Shown here piece after piece: positions 47,398 to 56,509 of a DNA stretch of 64,000 nucleotides. Below the pieces are notes generated by a model, which was not told the origin of the DNA, made no database searches, and saw only the letters and a list, made by a program, of their open reading frames with translations. Made by a program: the position numbers and the translations under genes. Within the stretch, counting starts at the first letter, position 1. Every line of letters begins with the position of its first letter. Where the stretch lies: assembly GCA_023260655.1 (NCBI GenBank), contig JALQUU010000006.1, positions 1-64,000 of the forward strand, read 5' to 3'. The stretch is from Paracoccaceae bacterium. GTDB lineage: Bacteria > Pseudomonadota > Alphaproteobacteria > Rhodobacterales > Rhodobacteraceae.

Positions 47398-49012
47398 CCC
47401 CGCCCCGCAAAAGCGCCCGAACATCATCCTGATCCTTGTCGATGACATGGGCTTTGCCGACCTTGGCCTCTGCGGTTCGGAAATCAAAACCCCGCGGATC
47501 GACAGTATAGGCGAGCAAGGCGTCGCCATGAGCGCGATGTATAATTGCGCCCGCTGCTGCCCCACCCGTGCCTCGATGCTCACGGGGCTTTATCCGCACA
47601 AAGCGGGCATCGGCCATATGGGCGCGAACCTCGGCACGCCCGCCTATCAGGGCAGCCTCCGCAGAGATAGCGTGACCATTGCGGAATGCCTGCGCGAGGC
47701 GGGCTATTTCACCGCCATGTCCGGCAAATGGCACGTGGCGGGGGATTTCTGGGCGAGGCTGGTGGACAGCTGGCGCGTCGGCGCGCCCGAACATCCCACG
47801 CCGTGCCAACGCGGGTTCGAGCGTTTCTATGGCATTATCGATGGGGTCACGCATTTCTTCTCGCCCCATTACATGATGGAAGATGACGCGCGGATCGAGG
47901 TTTCGCCCACGGATTTCTACTTCACCGATGCCATCACCGACAAAGCTATCGGCATGATCGACGAGGGACTCGATCAGAACAAACCCTTCTTCCTTTACCT
48001 CGCCCATGCCGCGCCGCACTGGCCGCTGCACGCCCATGAAGAAGACATCGCGCAATATGAAGGGGTTTACCGGAAAGGCTGGGACAGCATGCGCGCCCAG
48101 CGGCACGAGGAAATGCAGGGGCGGGGCATTTTGCGGCACAAATGGGACCTTTCGCCGCGCGATCAGGCCGCCCAACCATGGGACACGGTGACCGAGAACG
48201 ACTGGGAAGCCCAGAAGATGGAGGTCTATGCGGCGATGATCTCCTGCATGGATCGCAATATCGGCCGCGTGCTCGATCACCTGAAAGCGCGCGGCGTGCA
48301 TGACGATACGCTGATCCTCTTCCTCTCAGATAACGGCGGCTGCGCCGAATTCATGGCCGAAGATGGCTGGGCGAAGTTCATGCCCGATATCACCAACGAT
48401 GGCCGCCAGATCGCCATGGGCAACCGCCCCGGCCTGCGCCCTGGCAATGCGCTCACCTACCAAAGTTACGACCTGCCATGGGCGAACGTCTCGAATGCGC
48501 CGTTCCGCCTCTTCAAGCACTGGGTGCACGAGGGCGGGATTTCCACGCCGCTTCTCGCGCAATGGCCTGCGCGCTTCGGGTCGGGCGGTGTGCATCATGA
48601 GCCGTGGCATGTGGTGGATATCCTGCCCACGATCCTCGAAGCGGCAGGCGCGGCCTATCCCGCCGAATATCGCGGCCATACCGTGCAGGACCGCGACGGC
48701 GAAAGCTTTCTGGCGGCGCTCGAATGCAAGGCGGCCGCCCGTCAGCAACCCATCGCATGGGAGCATGAAGGCAATGCCGCGATCCGGCTTGGCGGGTTCA
48801 AACTGGTGCGCCAGTTCGGCAAGGACTGGGAACTATACGACATGGACGCAGACCGCACCGAATTGAACGATCTGGCCGGAAAAAACGCGCCTTTGGAGGC
48901 GATGTTGAAACGCGAATACGAAGGCTGGGCCGAGCGTGTGGGCGTGATGGATTGGGCCATCGCGCTGCCGCGCTTGCTGAAAATCTGGCAAATGGACGAC
49001 GCGCACGGCTAA
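47390..49012 (+). CDS. Type I sulfatase (arylsulfatase-like)
   Basis: 540 residues. Metal-binding DD is at 18-19 (LILVDDMGFAD). The sulfatase signature CPTRASMLTG carries Cys57, to be converted to formylglycine (C-P-T-R at 57-60), followed by GLYPHKAGIG. SGKWHVAGDFW gives a His/Lys pair and LFLSDNGGCAEF the C-terminal metal ligands. No signal peptide is evident, so it should act in the cytoplasm on an imported sulfate ester. It overlaps the aldehyde dehydrogenase gene by 8 bp. A formylglycine-generating enzyme gene is not in the window. Confidence 0.95.
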   Translation: MDNPAPQKRPNIILILVDDMGFADLGLCGSEIKTPRIDSIGEQGVAMSAMYNCARCCPTRASMLTGLYPHKAGIGHMGANLGTPAYQGSLRRDSVTIAECLREAGYFTAMSGKWHVAGDFWARLVDSWRVGAPEHPTPCQRGFERFYGIIDGVTHFFSPHYMMEDDARIEVSPTDFYFTDAITDKAIGMIDEGLDQNKPFFLYLAHAAPHWPLHAHEEDIAQYEGVYRKGWDSMRAQRHEEMQGRGILRHKWDLSPRDQAAQPWDTVTENDWEAQKMEVYAAMISCMDRNIGRVLDHLKARGVHDDTLILFLSDNGGCAEFMAEDGWAKFMPDITNDGRQIAMGNRPGLRPGNALTYQSYDLPWANVSNAPFRLFKHWVHEGGISTPLLAQWPARFGSGGVHHEPWHVVDILPTILEAAGAAYPAEYRGHTVQDRDGESFLAALECKAAARQQPIAWEHEGNAAIRLGGFKLVRQFGKDWELYDMDADRTELNDLAGKNAPLEAMLKREYEGWAERVGVMDWAIALPRLLKIWQMDDAHG

Positions 49013-49051
49013 GCTCTGCGCAGGGAATTACGGGAGAGAGGGAGAACCGGA

Positions 49052-49792
49052 ATGAGACTTCAAGGGAAAACAGCGATTGTCACAGGCGGGGCCTCGGGCT
49101 TCGGCGCGGGGATTGTCCGCAAGTTCGCTGCCGAAGGCGCGCGGGTGCTGGTGGTGGATATCAACTCGGCAGGGGCCGAAGCGATGGCTGCCGAAGTAAA
49201 CGGCTTGGCCTTTGCCGCGAACGTGGCCGACAAGGGTAGTGTGGGCGCGCTCGTCGATTTCGCGCTGGAGCGGATGGGGCGGGTGGATATCCTCGTCAAT
49301 AACGCAGGCGTCACCCATTTGCCGAAGCCGATGGAAGAGGTCAGCGAGGACGATTTCGACCGCGTGATCGCGGTGAACTGCAAATCGATCTACCTCTTCG
49401 CACAAGCGCTTCTGCCGCACATGAAACGCAACGGTTCGGGCAATATCCTCAACATCGCCTCAACGGCAGGCCTCAGCCCGCGCCCGCGCCTCAACTGGTA
49501 TAACGCCTCCAAAGGCTGGGTGATCACTGCCACCAAAGCGATGGCCGTCGAACTCGCGCCCGCAGGCATCCGCGTGAACGCGCTTTGCCCTGTGGCAGGG
49601 GAAACCCCGCTTCTGGCTTCGTTCATGGGCGAGGACACACCGGAGATGCGGGCGAAGTTCCTCTCCACCATCCCGCTCGGCCGCTTCTCGACCCCCGAGG
49701 ATATGGGCAACGCCGCCTGCTACCTCTGCTCGGACGAGGCAAGCATGATCACAGGCGTCGCCATGGAAGTCGATGGTGGGCGCTGCATCTGA
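49052..49792 (+). CDS. SDR-family oxidoreductase (sulfatase operon)
   Basis: 246 residues. TGGASGFG (11-18) is the cofactor motif, LVVDIN after beta-2 favours NAD, NNAG marks the beta-4 end, and YNASK provides the catalytic Tyr/Lys. AGGGAGAACCGG precedes the start. Placed last after sulfatase and aldehyde dehydrogenase, it is the natural candidate for oxidising the alcohol released by the sulfatase to the aldehyde; this is inference from context. Confidence 0.92.
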   Translation: MRLQGKTAIVTGGASGFGAGIVRKFAAEGARVLVVDINSAGAEAMAAEVNGLAFAANVADKGSVGALVDFALERMGRVDILVNNAGVTHLPKPMEEVSEDDFDRVIAVNCKSIYLFAQALLPHMKRNGSGNILNIASTAGLSPRPRLNWYNASKGWVITATKAMAVELAPAGIRVNALCPVAGETPLLASFMGEDTPEMRAKFLSTIPLGRFSTPEDMGNAACYLCSDEASMITGVAMEVDGGRCI

Positions 49793-49811
49793 GCACCCAA
49801 GGGCATGGCGA

Positions 49812-50777
49812 TCAGGCGGTCGCCATGTCCTCCCCATCGTTCTGGCGGCGCATACGTGCCTCGGTGAGAACCGCTGTCACGACCAGCCCGTCCACAACCT
49901 CGCCCCGATCATGGCGCAGCGCCACAGGCGAGAGGCGCGGTGCGGCAAAGCCAGCCTCGGAAAGAAGCCGCGCGAGATAGGCTTCCGAATGCGCGTAGCG
50001 GCATGAGGGCATCAGGCGGAAATCGCCCAAACCTTCCGGCAATGTCTCTACGGTGAAGGCCAGCACGCCACCCGCGTTGAGGCTTGAGGCCGCCCAGCTC
50101 ACCACCCGCTCCAGAGCGCCCACATAGATGAACACATCCGCCGAGGTGATTAGATCGAACCGCGCGTCGGTCACGGCGAGATGCGCGATGTCCTGCACAT
50201 TCAGCGCGTCGTAAACGCCCTTCTCCGCCGCGCGCTTCAGCATCTCCGGCGAAAGATCACAGCCGCCAAGCCAGCCCGCATGAGGCCGGATCGTCGCGCC
50301 CATCAGGCCCGTGCCACAGCCGATATCCATCACATGGGCAAACTGGCTCCGGCCTTCCGCTAACAGCGCGTCACGGATCATCTCCGGGCCGCGATAGCCG
50401 AGGCTATCCACCAGCGAGGCCTCGAAACGCGGGGCATATTGGTCGTAAAGCGTGCGGATAAAGGCCGAGGGCATCGTTTCCGCCACGGGCACAGGCCGCA
50501 GCAATTCGATCCGCACCGAGGCACCCAGCTTATCCGCCGGATCAAGGCGGCGCACCTCTTCCCAAGCGCGGATCGCGGCCTCGGTCTCGCCTGCCGCAAG
50601 GTGCAATTCCCCCAAGCGGAACCAGCCCGCAGGCCAGTGCGGCACCAGTTCCAAGGCCTGCGCCATCAGCTCCGCCGCAGCAGCGGGATCACCGCTTTCG
50701 GCAAGGCCTTGGGCATAATCGGCACGTCTGTCGGCAACGGGATCGCCCGAGGTCAGGCGGAGAGGCGGCAACACCAT
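49812..50777 (-). CDS. Class I SAM-dependent methyltransferase with N-terminal TPR-like region
   Basis: 321 residues. The first 90 or so contain TPR-like helices (AELMAQALELVPHWPAGWFRLG, in parts, then LAAGETEAAIRAWEEVRRLDP). The methyltransferase domain shows motif I DIGCGTGLMG, then LSPEMLKRAAEKGVYD and FDLITSADVFIYVG. The family resembles eukaryote-like NDUFAF5/Coq-type and other predicted methyltransferases; the target is unknown. GGAGG lies 19 bp before the ATG at 50777, so the true start could differ. Confidence 0.85.
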   Translation of the reverse strand: MVLPPLRLTSGDPVADRRADYAQGLAESGDPAAAAELMAQALELVPHWPAGWFRLGELHLAAGETEAAIRAWEEVRRLDPADKLGASVRIELLRPVPVAETMPSAFIRTLYDQYAPRFEASLVDSLGYRGPEMIRDALLAEGRSQFAHVMDIGCGTGLMGATIRPHAGWLGGCDLSPEMLKRAAEKGVYDALNVQDIAHLAVTDARFDLITSADVFIYVGALERVVSWAASSLNAGGVLAFTVETLPEGLGDFRLMPSCRYAHSEAYLARLLSEAGFAAPRLSPVALRHDRGEVVDGLVVTAVLTEARMRRQNDGEDMATA

Positions 50778-50965
50778 GATGCACCACGATTGAGCACCTC
50801 CAAGCCGGAGGCGGCGCCATTCATCCAATTGCTATTGCCCTGTCAAGAGCCCGCGCGCGGGCCCGGCCTACGGGGTTGCACGTATTGATAGGATCGTGAG
50901 CCAACAGGGACACTGAACCTCGACAAACAGCCCATTTGAACGGGCTTGTCTGAGGGAGGAAATCA

Positions 50966-52144
50966 ATGAAACGCTCTATTCTGGCCGGGATGGTCTCGGT
51001 CATTGCGCTGTCTGTTCCGGCATGGGCCGACGTCAAGATCGCCCATGTTTACGGCAAGACTGGCCCCTTTGAAGCCTATGCCAAGCAATCGCATGACGGG
51101 CTGATGATGGGCCTCGAATATGCCACCGGTGGCACGATGGAAGTGAACGGCGAGAAGATCGTCATCATCGAGAAAGACACCCAGTTGAAGCCCGAGAACG
51201 GCAAGGCACTTCTGGCCGAAGCCTATGGCGACGATGATGTCGCGCTCGCGGTTGGCCCGGTTTCCTCGGGTGTGGCACTCGCCATGCTTCCGGTGGCTGC
51301 CGAATACGAGAAAATCCTGATCGTCCATCCCGCCGTGGCGGATTCGATCACCGGTGAAAACTGGAACCCCTATATCTTCCGCACGGGCCGCAACTCCTCG
51401 CAGGATGCGATTGCACAGGCCAAAGCCATGGCCGCCCCCGGCGTGAAGATCGCCACTCTGGCGCAAGACTACGCCTTCGGTCGTGACGGCGTTGCCGCCT
51501 TCAAGGAAGCCCTTGCAGGCACCGGTGCCGAAATCGTCCACGAAGAATACGCCCCCACCGACACCACCGATTTCACCGCCGCCGCAGAACGCGTTTTCAC
51601 GGCGATGAAAGACCTCGACGGGCCGAAGAAGCTCTTCGTTCTCTGGGCAGGCGGCGGCAACCCGCTGGGCAAAGTGAACGCGATGGACCCGGGCCGCTTC
51701 GGCATCGAAATGTCCACGGGCGGTAACATCCTCGCCGCGCTCAAGGGCTACAAGGATTTCCCCGGCATGGAAGGGGCGATCTATTACTACTACGAGATCC
51801 CGAAGAACCCCGTGAACGACTGGCTCGTCACCGAGCACCAGAAGCGCTTCAACAGCCCGCCGGACTTCTTCACCGCAGGCGGCATGGCCACGGGCATGTT
51901 CATCGTCGAAGCCCTGAAAAAGGCCGGATCGGCTGACACCGCCGCGCTCAGTGCTGCCATGGAAGGCCTCGAATGGGACACCCCCAAGGGCAAGATGGTG
52001 ATGCGTGCCGACGACCATCAGGCGCTGCAATCCATGTATCACTTCAAGATCGCGGTGAAGGATGGCGTGGAATGGGCCGTGCCGGAACTCGTCAAGGAAA
52101 TCGGCATCGACGAGATGCAGGTTCCGATCCGCAACAAGAAGTAA
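50966..52144 (+). CDS. ABC transporter substrate-binding protein, branched-chain amino acid (LivJ/LivK) type
   Basis: 392 residues. The signal peptide is about 1-21 (SVIALSVPAWA), then DVKIAHVYGKTGPFEAYAKQ, the start of a type I periplasmic-binding fold, with AVGPVSSGVALAMLPVAAEY in the first lobe. GAGGGAGGAAATCA precedes the ATG. It heads a livJ-G-F-H-M-like cluster that ends in a sugar isomerase gene, so the ligand may not be an amino acid. Confidence 0.92.
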   Translation: MKRSILAGMVSVIALSVPAWADVKIAHVYGKTGPFEAYAKQSHDGLMMGLEYATGGTMEVNGEKIVIIEKDTQLKPENGKALLAEAYGDDDVALAVGPVSSGVALAMLPVAAEYEKILIVHPAVADSITGENWNPYIFRTGRNSSQDAIAQAKAMAAPGVKIATLAQDYAFGRDGVAAFKEALAGTGAEIVHEEYAPTDTTDFTAAAERVFTAMKDLDGPKKLFVLWAGGGNPLGKVNAMDPGRFGIEMSTGGNILAALKGYKDFPGMEGAIYYYYEIPKNPVNDWLVTEHQKRFNSPPDFFTAGGMATGMFIVEALKKAGSADTAALSAAMEGLEWDTPKGKMVMRADDHQALQSMYHFKIAVKDGVEWAVPELVKEIGIDEMQVPIRNKK

Positions 52145-52182
52145 CGAAAGGCGGGCCGGAGGCTCTCCGGCCCACTCCCCCC

Positions 52183-52941
52183 ATGACCCTTCTCGAAACA
52201 CGTGATCTGACGGTGCGCTTCGGCGGCCATGTTGCGGTTGACGCCGTAACCTGCGCTTTCAAAGCCGGAGAACTCACTGCCATCGTCGGCCCGAACGGGG
52301 CTGGCAAGACCACCTATTTCAACCTGATCTCCGGCCAGATCCCCGCCACCGCAGGCGAGGTGCTTCTTGTCGGAAAGTCGCTCGCAGGGCTTTCCGTTTC
52401 GGCGCGCGCCCGCGCTGGCATCGGCCGCGCTTTCCAGCTCACGAACCTTTTCCCGAACCTTTCGGTGCGCGAGAACCTCCGCCTTGTGATGCAGCAGAAG
52501 GCTGGCATCGGCTTTGCCATGTTTTCCACTGCCAGCGCCCACCGCGCCGTGCTGGAGCGCGCCAACGAAGTGCTGAAAACCGTCCGCCTCGCGCAGAAAG
52601 CCGAGTTCCTCGTGAAGGAGTTGAGCCACGGCGACCAGCGCAAGCTCGAAGTCGGGATGCTGATCGCGCTCGACCCCAAGGTTTACATGTTCGACGAACC
52701 CACCGCAGGCATGAGCGCCGATGAAGCGCCCGTCGTGCTCGATCTCATCCGTGATCTGAAAGCCCGCCCCGACCGCGCCATCCTCCTCGTCGAACACAAG
52801 ATGGACGTGATCGCCCGCCTCGCTGACCGCATCATCGTTCTGCACAACGGCGCCCTGGTTGACGATGGCCCGCCTGCCGAGGTGATCGCCTCGGATGTGG
52901 TGCAGGAAGCCTATATGGGAAAGGCGCTCGATCTTGTCTGA
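52183..52941 (+). CDS. ABC transporter ATP-binding protein, LivG-like
   Basis: 252 residues. Walker A GPNGAGKT is followed by LTNLFPNLSVRENL, the ABC signature LSHGDQRKLEVGMLIALDP and Walker B-like VYMFDEPTAGMS. The signature LSHGDQRK is the LivG form. It is the first of two ATPases and its end overlaps the second by 8 bp. Confidence 0.94.
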   Translation: MTLLETRDLTVRFGGHVAVDAVTCAFKAGELTAIVGPNGAGKTTYFNLISGQIPATAGEVLLVGKSLAGLSVSARARAGIGRAFQLTNLFPNLSVRENLRLVMQQKAGIGFAMFSTASAHRAVLERANEVLKTVRLAQKAEFLVKELSHGDQRKLEVGMLIALDPKVYMFDEPTAGMSADEAPVVLDLIRDLKARPDRAILLVEHKMDVIARLADRIIVLHNGALVDDGPPAEVIASDVVQEAYMGKALDLV

Positions 52942-53659
52942 TCCGATCCTCTCGCTCGAAGGCGTCTACACCGACATCGCCCAATACCACATCCTGCAAG
53001 GCGTGGATTTCACCGTGCCGCGCGGGGCGGTCACCATGCTTCTGGGCCGCAACGGCGTGGGCAAAACCACGACGCTCCGCACCATCATGGGCCATTGGCG
53101 CGCGCGGGCTGGCAGCATCACCTTCGACGGCATCGATATCACCCGCCTCCCCACCCCAGCTATCGCGCGGATGGGCGTGGGATACGTGCCCGAAACCATG
53201 GGCATCTTCGCGGACCTGACGGTCGAGGAAAACATGATCCTCGCCGCCGCCTCCGGCCGCCTTGATCCCGCACGGCTCGAACGGATCTTCGCGGCCTTCC
53301 CGCCCCTGAAAACCTTCTGGAAAGGGCAGGCTGGCACGCTTTCCGGCGGGCAGAAACAGATGCTCTCCATCGCCCGCGCCATGGCCGAGGATCGCCGCCT
53401 TTACCTGATCGACGAACCCACCAAAGGCCTCGCGCCTGCCATCGTCGCCACCATGGCCGGAGCCTTGAAAGCGCTAAAAAACGAAGGCGCGTCTATCCTG
53501 ATGGTGGAACAGAACTTCGCCGTCGCCCGCGCCTTGGGCGATTTCGCCGTGGTGATGGACGATGGCCGCGTGATCTGGTCCGGCACCATGGCCGAGCTTG
53601 TAGGCGACGGCTTGCTCCAAGAGCGCCTGATGGGCCTCAGCCTCGCCGCAGGGCATTGA
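52934..53659 (+). CDS. ABC transporter ATP-binding protein, LivF-like
   Basis: 241 residues from a TTG at 52934, overlapping the LivG-like gene; no ATG or GTG gives a better start at this distance from ILSLEGVYTDIAQYHIL. Walker A is GRNGVGKT, the signature LSGGQKQMLSIARAM and Walker B LYLIDEPTKGLAPA. It pairs with the preceding ATPase. Confidence 0.92.
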   Translation: MSDPILSLEGVYTDIAQYHILQGVDFTVPRGAVTMLLGRNGVGKTTTLRTIMGHWRARAGSITFDGIDITRLPTPAIARMGVGYVPETMGIFADLTVEENMILAAASGRLDPARLERIFAAFPPLKTFWKGQAGTLSGGQKQMLSIARAMAEDRRLYLIDEPTKGLAPAIVATMAGALKALKNEGASILMVEQNFAVARALGDFAVVMDDGRVIWSGTMAELVGDGLLQERLMGLSLAAGH

Positions 53660-53669
53660 GGGAACCGAT

Positions 53670-54701
53670 ATGAGCACAGCCCCCACCCACGCGCCCCGCA
53701 TCGAACGCAAACCCCTTGCCCAACGCCTCGCGCCGCATCTGCCGATGCTGCTCATTCCCGCGCTGATGCTTCTGGGCCTCGCGCTGATCCCTTCCGTGCC
53801 CTCATGGCTCACCCTCACGGTCTCGGGCCTCGCGATGGGCATGATGATCTTCGTCATGGCCTCCGGCATGACCCTCGTTTTCGGCCTGATGGACGTGATC
53901 AACTTCGGCCATGGCGTGTTCATCTCCGTGGGCGCTTTCGTCGGCGTTTCGGTGCTTCTGATGCTCGACCATCTCACAGGCGCGCCCTCGATGGTCATGG
54001 CGCTTGCCGCCATACTTCTGGCCGTCATCGCCGCGATACTTGCTACGGGCGCGCTCGGCTGGGCCTTTGAACGCGTCATCGTCAAACCCGTCTACGGCGC
54101 GCATCTCAAACAGATCCTCGTCACCATGGGCGGCCTTATCGTGGTCGAACAACTCATCATCGTGCTCTGGGGGCCGGAAGAGATCTACATCCCCCGCCCC
54201 GAAGCCCTGAAAGGCGCAGTGACTTTCGCCGGAGCCGCGATGGAGAAATACCGCCTGCTGGCCGTGGGCGTGGGCGCGGCCCTCTTCCTCGCCATGCGCC
54301 TTGTCTTGCGCCGCACCAAGATCGGCCTGATCGTGCGCGCAGGTGTGGAAAACGGCGAGATGGTCGAAGCGCTGGGCTACCGCCTCCGCATGGTCTTCAT
54401 CGGCGTCTTTGTCGCGGGATCTGCGCTCGCAGGCCTCGGCGGCGTGATGTGGGGCCTCTATCAGGAGGTCATCACCGCCCATATGGGCCAGCAGATCATG
54501 ATCCTCATCTTTATCGTGGTGATCATCGGCGGGCTTGGCTCGGTCGAAGGCTGCTTCATCGGCGCGCTTCTCGTGGGCCTCTTGCAAAACTACGTGGCCT
54601 TCCTCGAACCGAAAGCCGCGCTCATCTCCAACATCGGCCTGTTGGTCGCGATCCTGATGTGGCGCCCGATGGGCATGATCCCGGTGGTAAAAGCGAAATG
54701 A
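53670..54701 (+). CDS. ABC transporter permease, LivH-like
   Basis: 343 residues, about eight membrane segments. MTLVFGLMDVINFGHGVFI is the LivH entry motif, IVRAGVENGEMVEALGY the coupling loop, and the tail IIGGLGSVEGCFIGALLVG is typical. The N-terminus is longer than in LivH of E. coli. It overlaps livM by 4 bp (ATGA). Confidence 0.93.
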   Translation: MSTAPTHAPRIERKPLAQRLAPHLPMLLIPALMLLGLALIPSVPSWLTLTVSGLAMGMMIFVMASGMTLVFGLMDVINFGHGVFISVGAFVGVSVLLMLDHLTGAPSMVMALAAILLAVIAAILATGALGWAFERVIVKPVYGAHLKQILVTMGGLIVVEQLIIVLWGPEEIYIPRPEALKGAVTFAGAAMEKYRLLAVGVGAALFLAMRLVLRRTKIGLIVRAGVENGEMVEALGYRLRMVFIGVFVAGSALAGLGGVMWGLYQEVITAHMGQQIMILIFIVVIIGGLGSVEGCFIGALLVGLLQNYVAFLEPKAALISNIGLLVAILMWRPMGMIPVVKAK

Positions 54702-55768
54702 TCGGCACGCTTCTCTCGGGCGACCTGCCCCGCTCCCGCATCCTCACCGCCCTTCTGGTGGTGATCTTTCTGGGCCTTGCACTGGCGCCTTTCCTGTTCC
54801 CCGGTGTGCGTTCGGTGGATACCGCCGCGCGCATCTCGATCTTCATCGTGCTCGTCGCCTCCTATGACCTCCTCTTGGGCTATGCGGGCATCGTCAGCTT
54901 CGCCCACACGATGTTCTTCGGCATCGGCGCTTACGGCGTCGCCCTCACCCTGCAAGCCATGGGGCGCGGGTGGGATGCCGTTCTGATCGGCACGCTTGCA
55001 GGCGCAGGCACCGCCGCCGCCATCGCGCTGGTGATCGGCCTTTTCTCGCTCCGCGTCCGCGCGATCTTCTTCGCGATGATCACGCTCGCTGTGGCCTCCG
55101 CCGTGGGCGTTCTTGTCTCGCAACTTTCCGGCCTCACTGGCGGCGAAGACGGGCTCAACATCCAGATCCCGCGCGAGCTTACCCCCGCCTTCAAATTCGG
55201 CGGCGAGCTTTGGGGCGTGAAGCTGAACGGCAAGCTTCTGGCCTATTACCTCGTGTTCGGCACCGCGCTCGTGCTCTTCCTCCTGATGCTGCGGATCGTG
55301 AACTCGCCCTTCGGCCGCACGCTTCTCGCCGTGCGCGAGAACGATTTCCGTGCCGAAGCGATCGGCTATCCCGTGGTCCGCTACCGCACCGCCGCCACCT
55401 GCCTTTCTGCCGCCATCGCGGCGCTCGCAGGTGCGCTCTATGCGCTTTGGCTCCGCTACGTCGGGCCGGAAACCGTGCTCTCGATGGAGTTGATGATCGA
55501 CATCCTCCTCATGGTCGTCATCGGCGGCATGGGCACGATCTGGGGCGCTGTGATCGGGGCCACGCTTTTCGTCATCGCCCAGAACTACCTTCAGGAAGTC
55601 ATGGGCTGGGCCTCCGCCGCCACCGAAGGCGTGCCGCTCCTGCCGAACCTCCTCGACCCCGACCGCTGGCTCCTTTGGTTAGGCTTGCTCTTTGTACTCT
55701 CCGTGTATTTCTTTCCTGCAGGCATAGTTGGGCGTTTGCGGGCAGGGAAATGGAACGATCCGAAGTGA
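54698..55768 (+). CDS. ABC transporter permease, LivM-like
   Basis: 356 residues, about nine membrane segments. YDLLLGYAGIVSFAHTMFFG, RTLLAVRENDFRAEAIGY and VIGGMGTIWGAVIGATLF are the LivM hallmarks. The ATG at 54698 overlaps the LivH stop. Its last 19 bp overlap the following sugar isomerase gene, so the two are almost certainly one transcript. Confidence 0.93.
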   Translation: MIGTLLSGDLPRSRILTALLVVIFLGLALAPFLFPGVRSVDTAARISIFIVLVASYDLLLGYAGIVSFAHTMFFGIGAYGVALTLQAMGRGWDAVLIGTLAGAGTAAAIALVIGLFSLRVRAIFFAMITLAVASAVGVLVSQLSGLTGGEDGLNIQIPRELTPAFKFGGELWGVKLNGKLLAYYLVFGTALVLFLLMLRIVNSPFGRTLLAVRENDFRAEAIGYPVVRYRTAATCLSAAIAALAGALYALWLRYVGPETVLSMELMIDILLMVVIGGMGTIWGAVIGATLFVIAQNYLQEVMGWASAATEGVPLLPNLLDPDRWLLWLGLLFVLSVYFFPAGIVGRLRAGKWNDPK

Positions 55769-56415
55769 ACGAGATTCTGGCTGAAGGCGCCGCTTTCATA
55801 GCCTCACATGGCTTCAAACTGCCGCCTTTCGCGTTCTGGGGCCCCGAACGGATGCGGCAAGAAGATGCCGCCGATCTCCGTTCGCGCGGGTTGGGCTGGG
55901 ACATCACCGATTACGGCGCAGGCCGGTTCGATGATCTGGGGCTTTTCCTCTTCACTCTTCGCAACGGCAAAGTGGCCGATCTCGCGCTGGGGCGAGGGAT
56001 GCTCTACGCCGAGAAGATCATGATCTCGCGGGAGCGCCAGATATCCCCGATGCATCGCCACAATCTCAAAGCCGAAGACATCATCAACCGCGGTGGCGGC
56101 GATCTGGTTTTGAAGCTCTATGCCTCCAACCCGGATGGCTACATAGACAAACAATCCCTCGTGCAAGTGCCCTCGGATGGGTTGATGCACACGCTGCCGG
56201 CAGGCGGCCATCTGCGCCTCAAACCGGGTGAAAGCGTTACTCTTATGCCCGGCGTCTGGCATGCGTTCTGGGCGGAAAAGGGCGACTGCCTAATCGGGGA
56301 AGTCTCCACCGTCAACGATGACAAATCCGACAATATTTTCGAGGCCCCCATCGGTCGCTTCCCCGCTATCGAGAACGATGTCGAGCCAACGCATCTGCTT
56401 GTCTGCGACTATTGA
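55750..56415 (+). CDS. D-lyxose/D-mannose isomerase family cupin enzyme
   Basis: 221 residues. The family is seen in LPPFAFWGPERMR, the metal-binding cupin motif PMHRHNLKAEDIINRGGG and LMPGVWHAFWAEKG with a second set of His/Glu ligands. Known members isomerise D-lyxose to D-xylulose and D-mannose to D-fructose. It starts inside the LivM-like gene and ends the importer operon, suggesting that the importer brings in a pentose or related compound; this is inferred from the overlap. Confidence 0.85.
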   Translation: MERSEVNEILAEGAAFIASHGFKLPPFAFWGPERMRQEDAADLRSRGLGWDITDYGAGRFDDLGLFLFTLRNGKVADLALGRGMLYAEKIMISRERQISPMHRHNLKAEDIINRGGGDLVLKLYASNPDGYIDKQSLVQVPSDGLMHTLPAGGHLRLKPGESVTLMPGVWHAFWAEKGDCLIGEVSTVNDDKSDNIFEAPIGRFPAIENDVEPTHLLVCDY

Positions 56416-56509
56416 GGGGCGGACCCTGCTCTAGAGCCCATACTTATCTTTACCAACTTGCACATTTTTGCGGCATCAGGCACGGATCGCGCCCAAGGGA
56501 GTGCTTACC

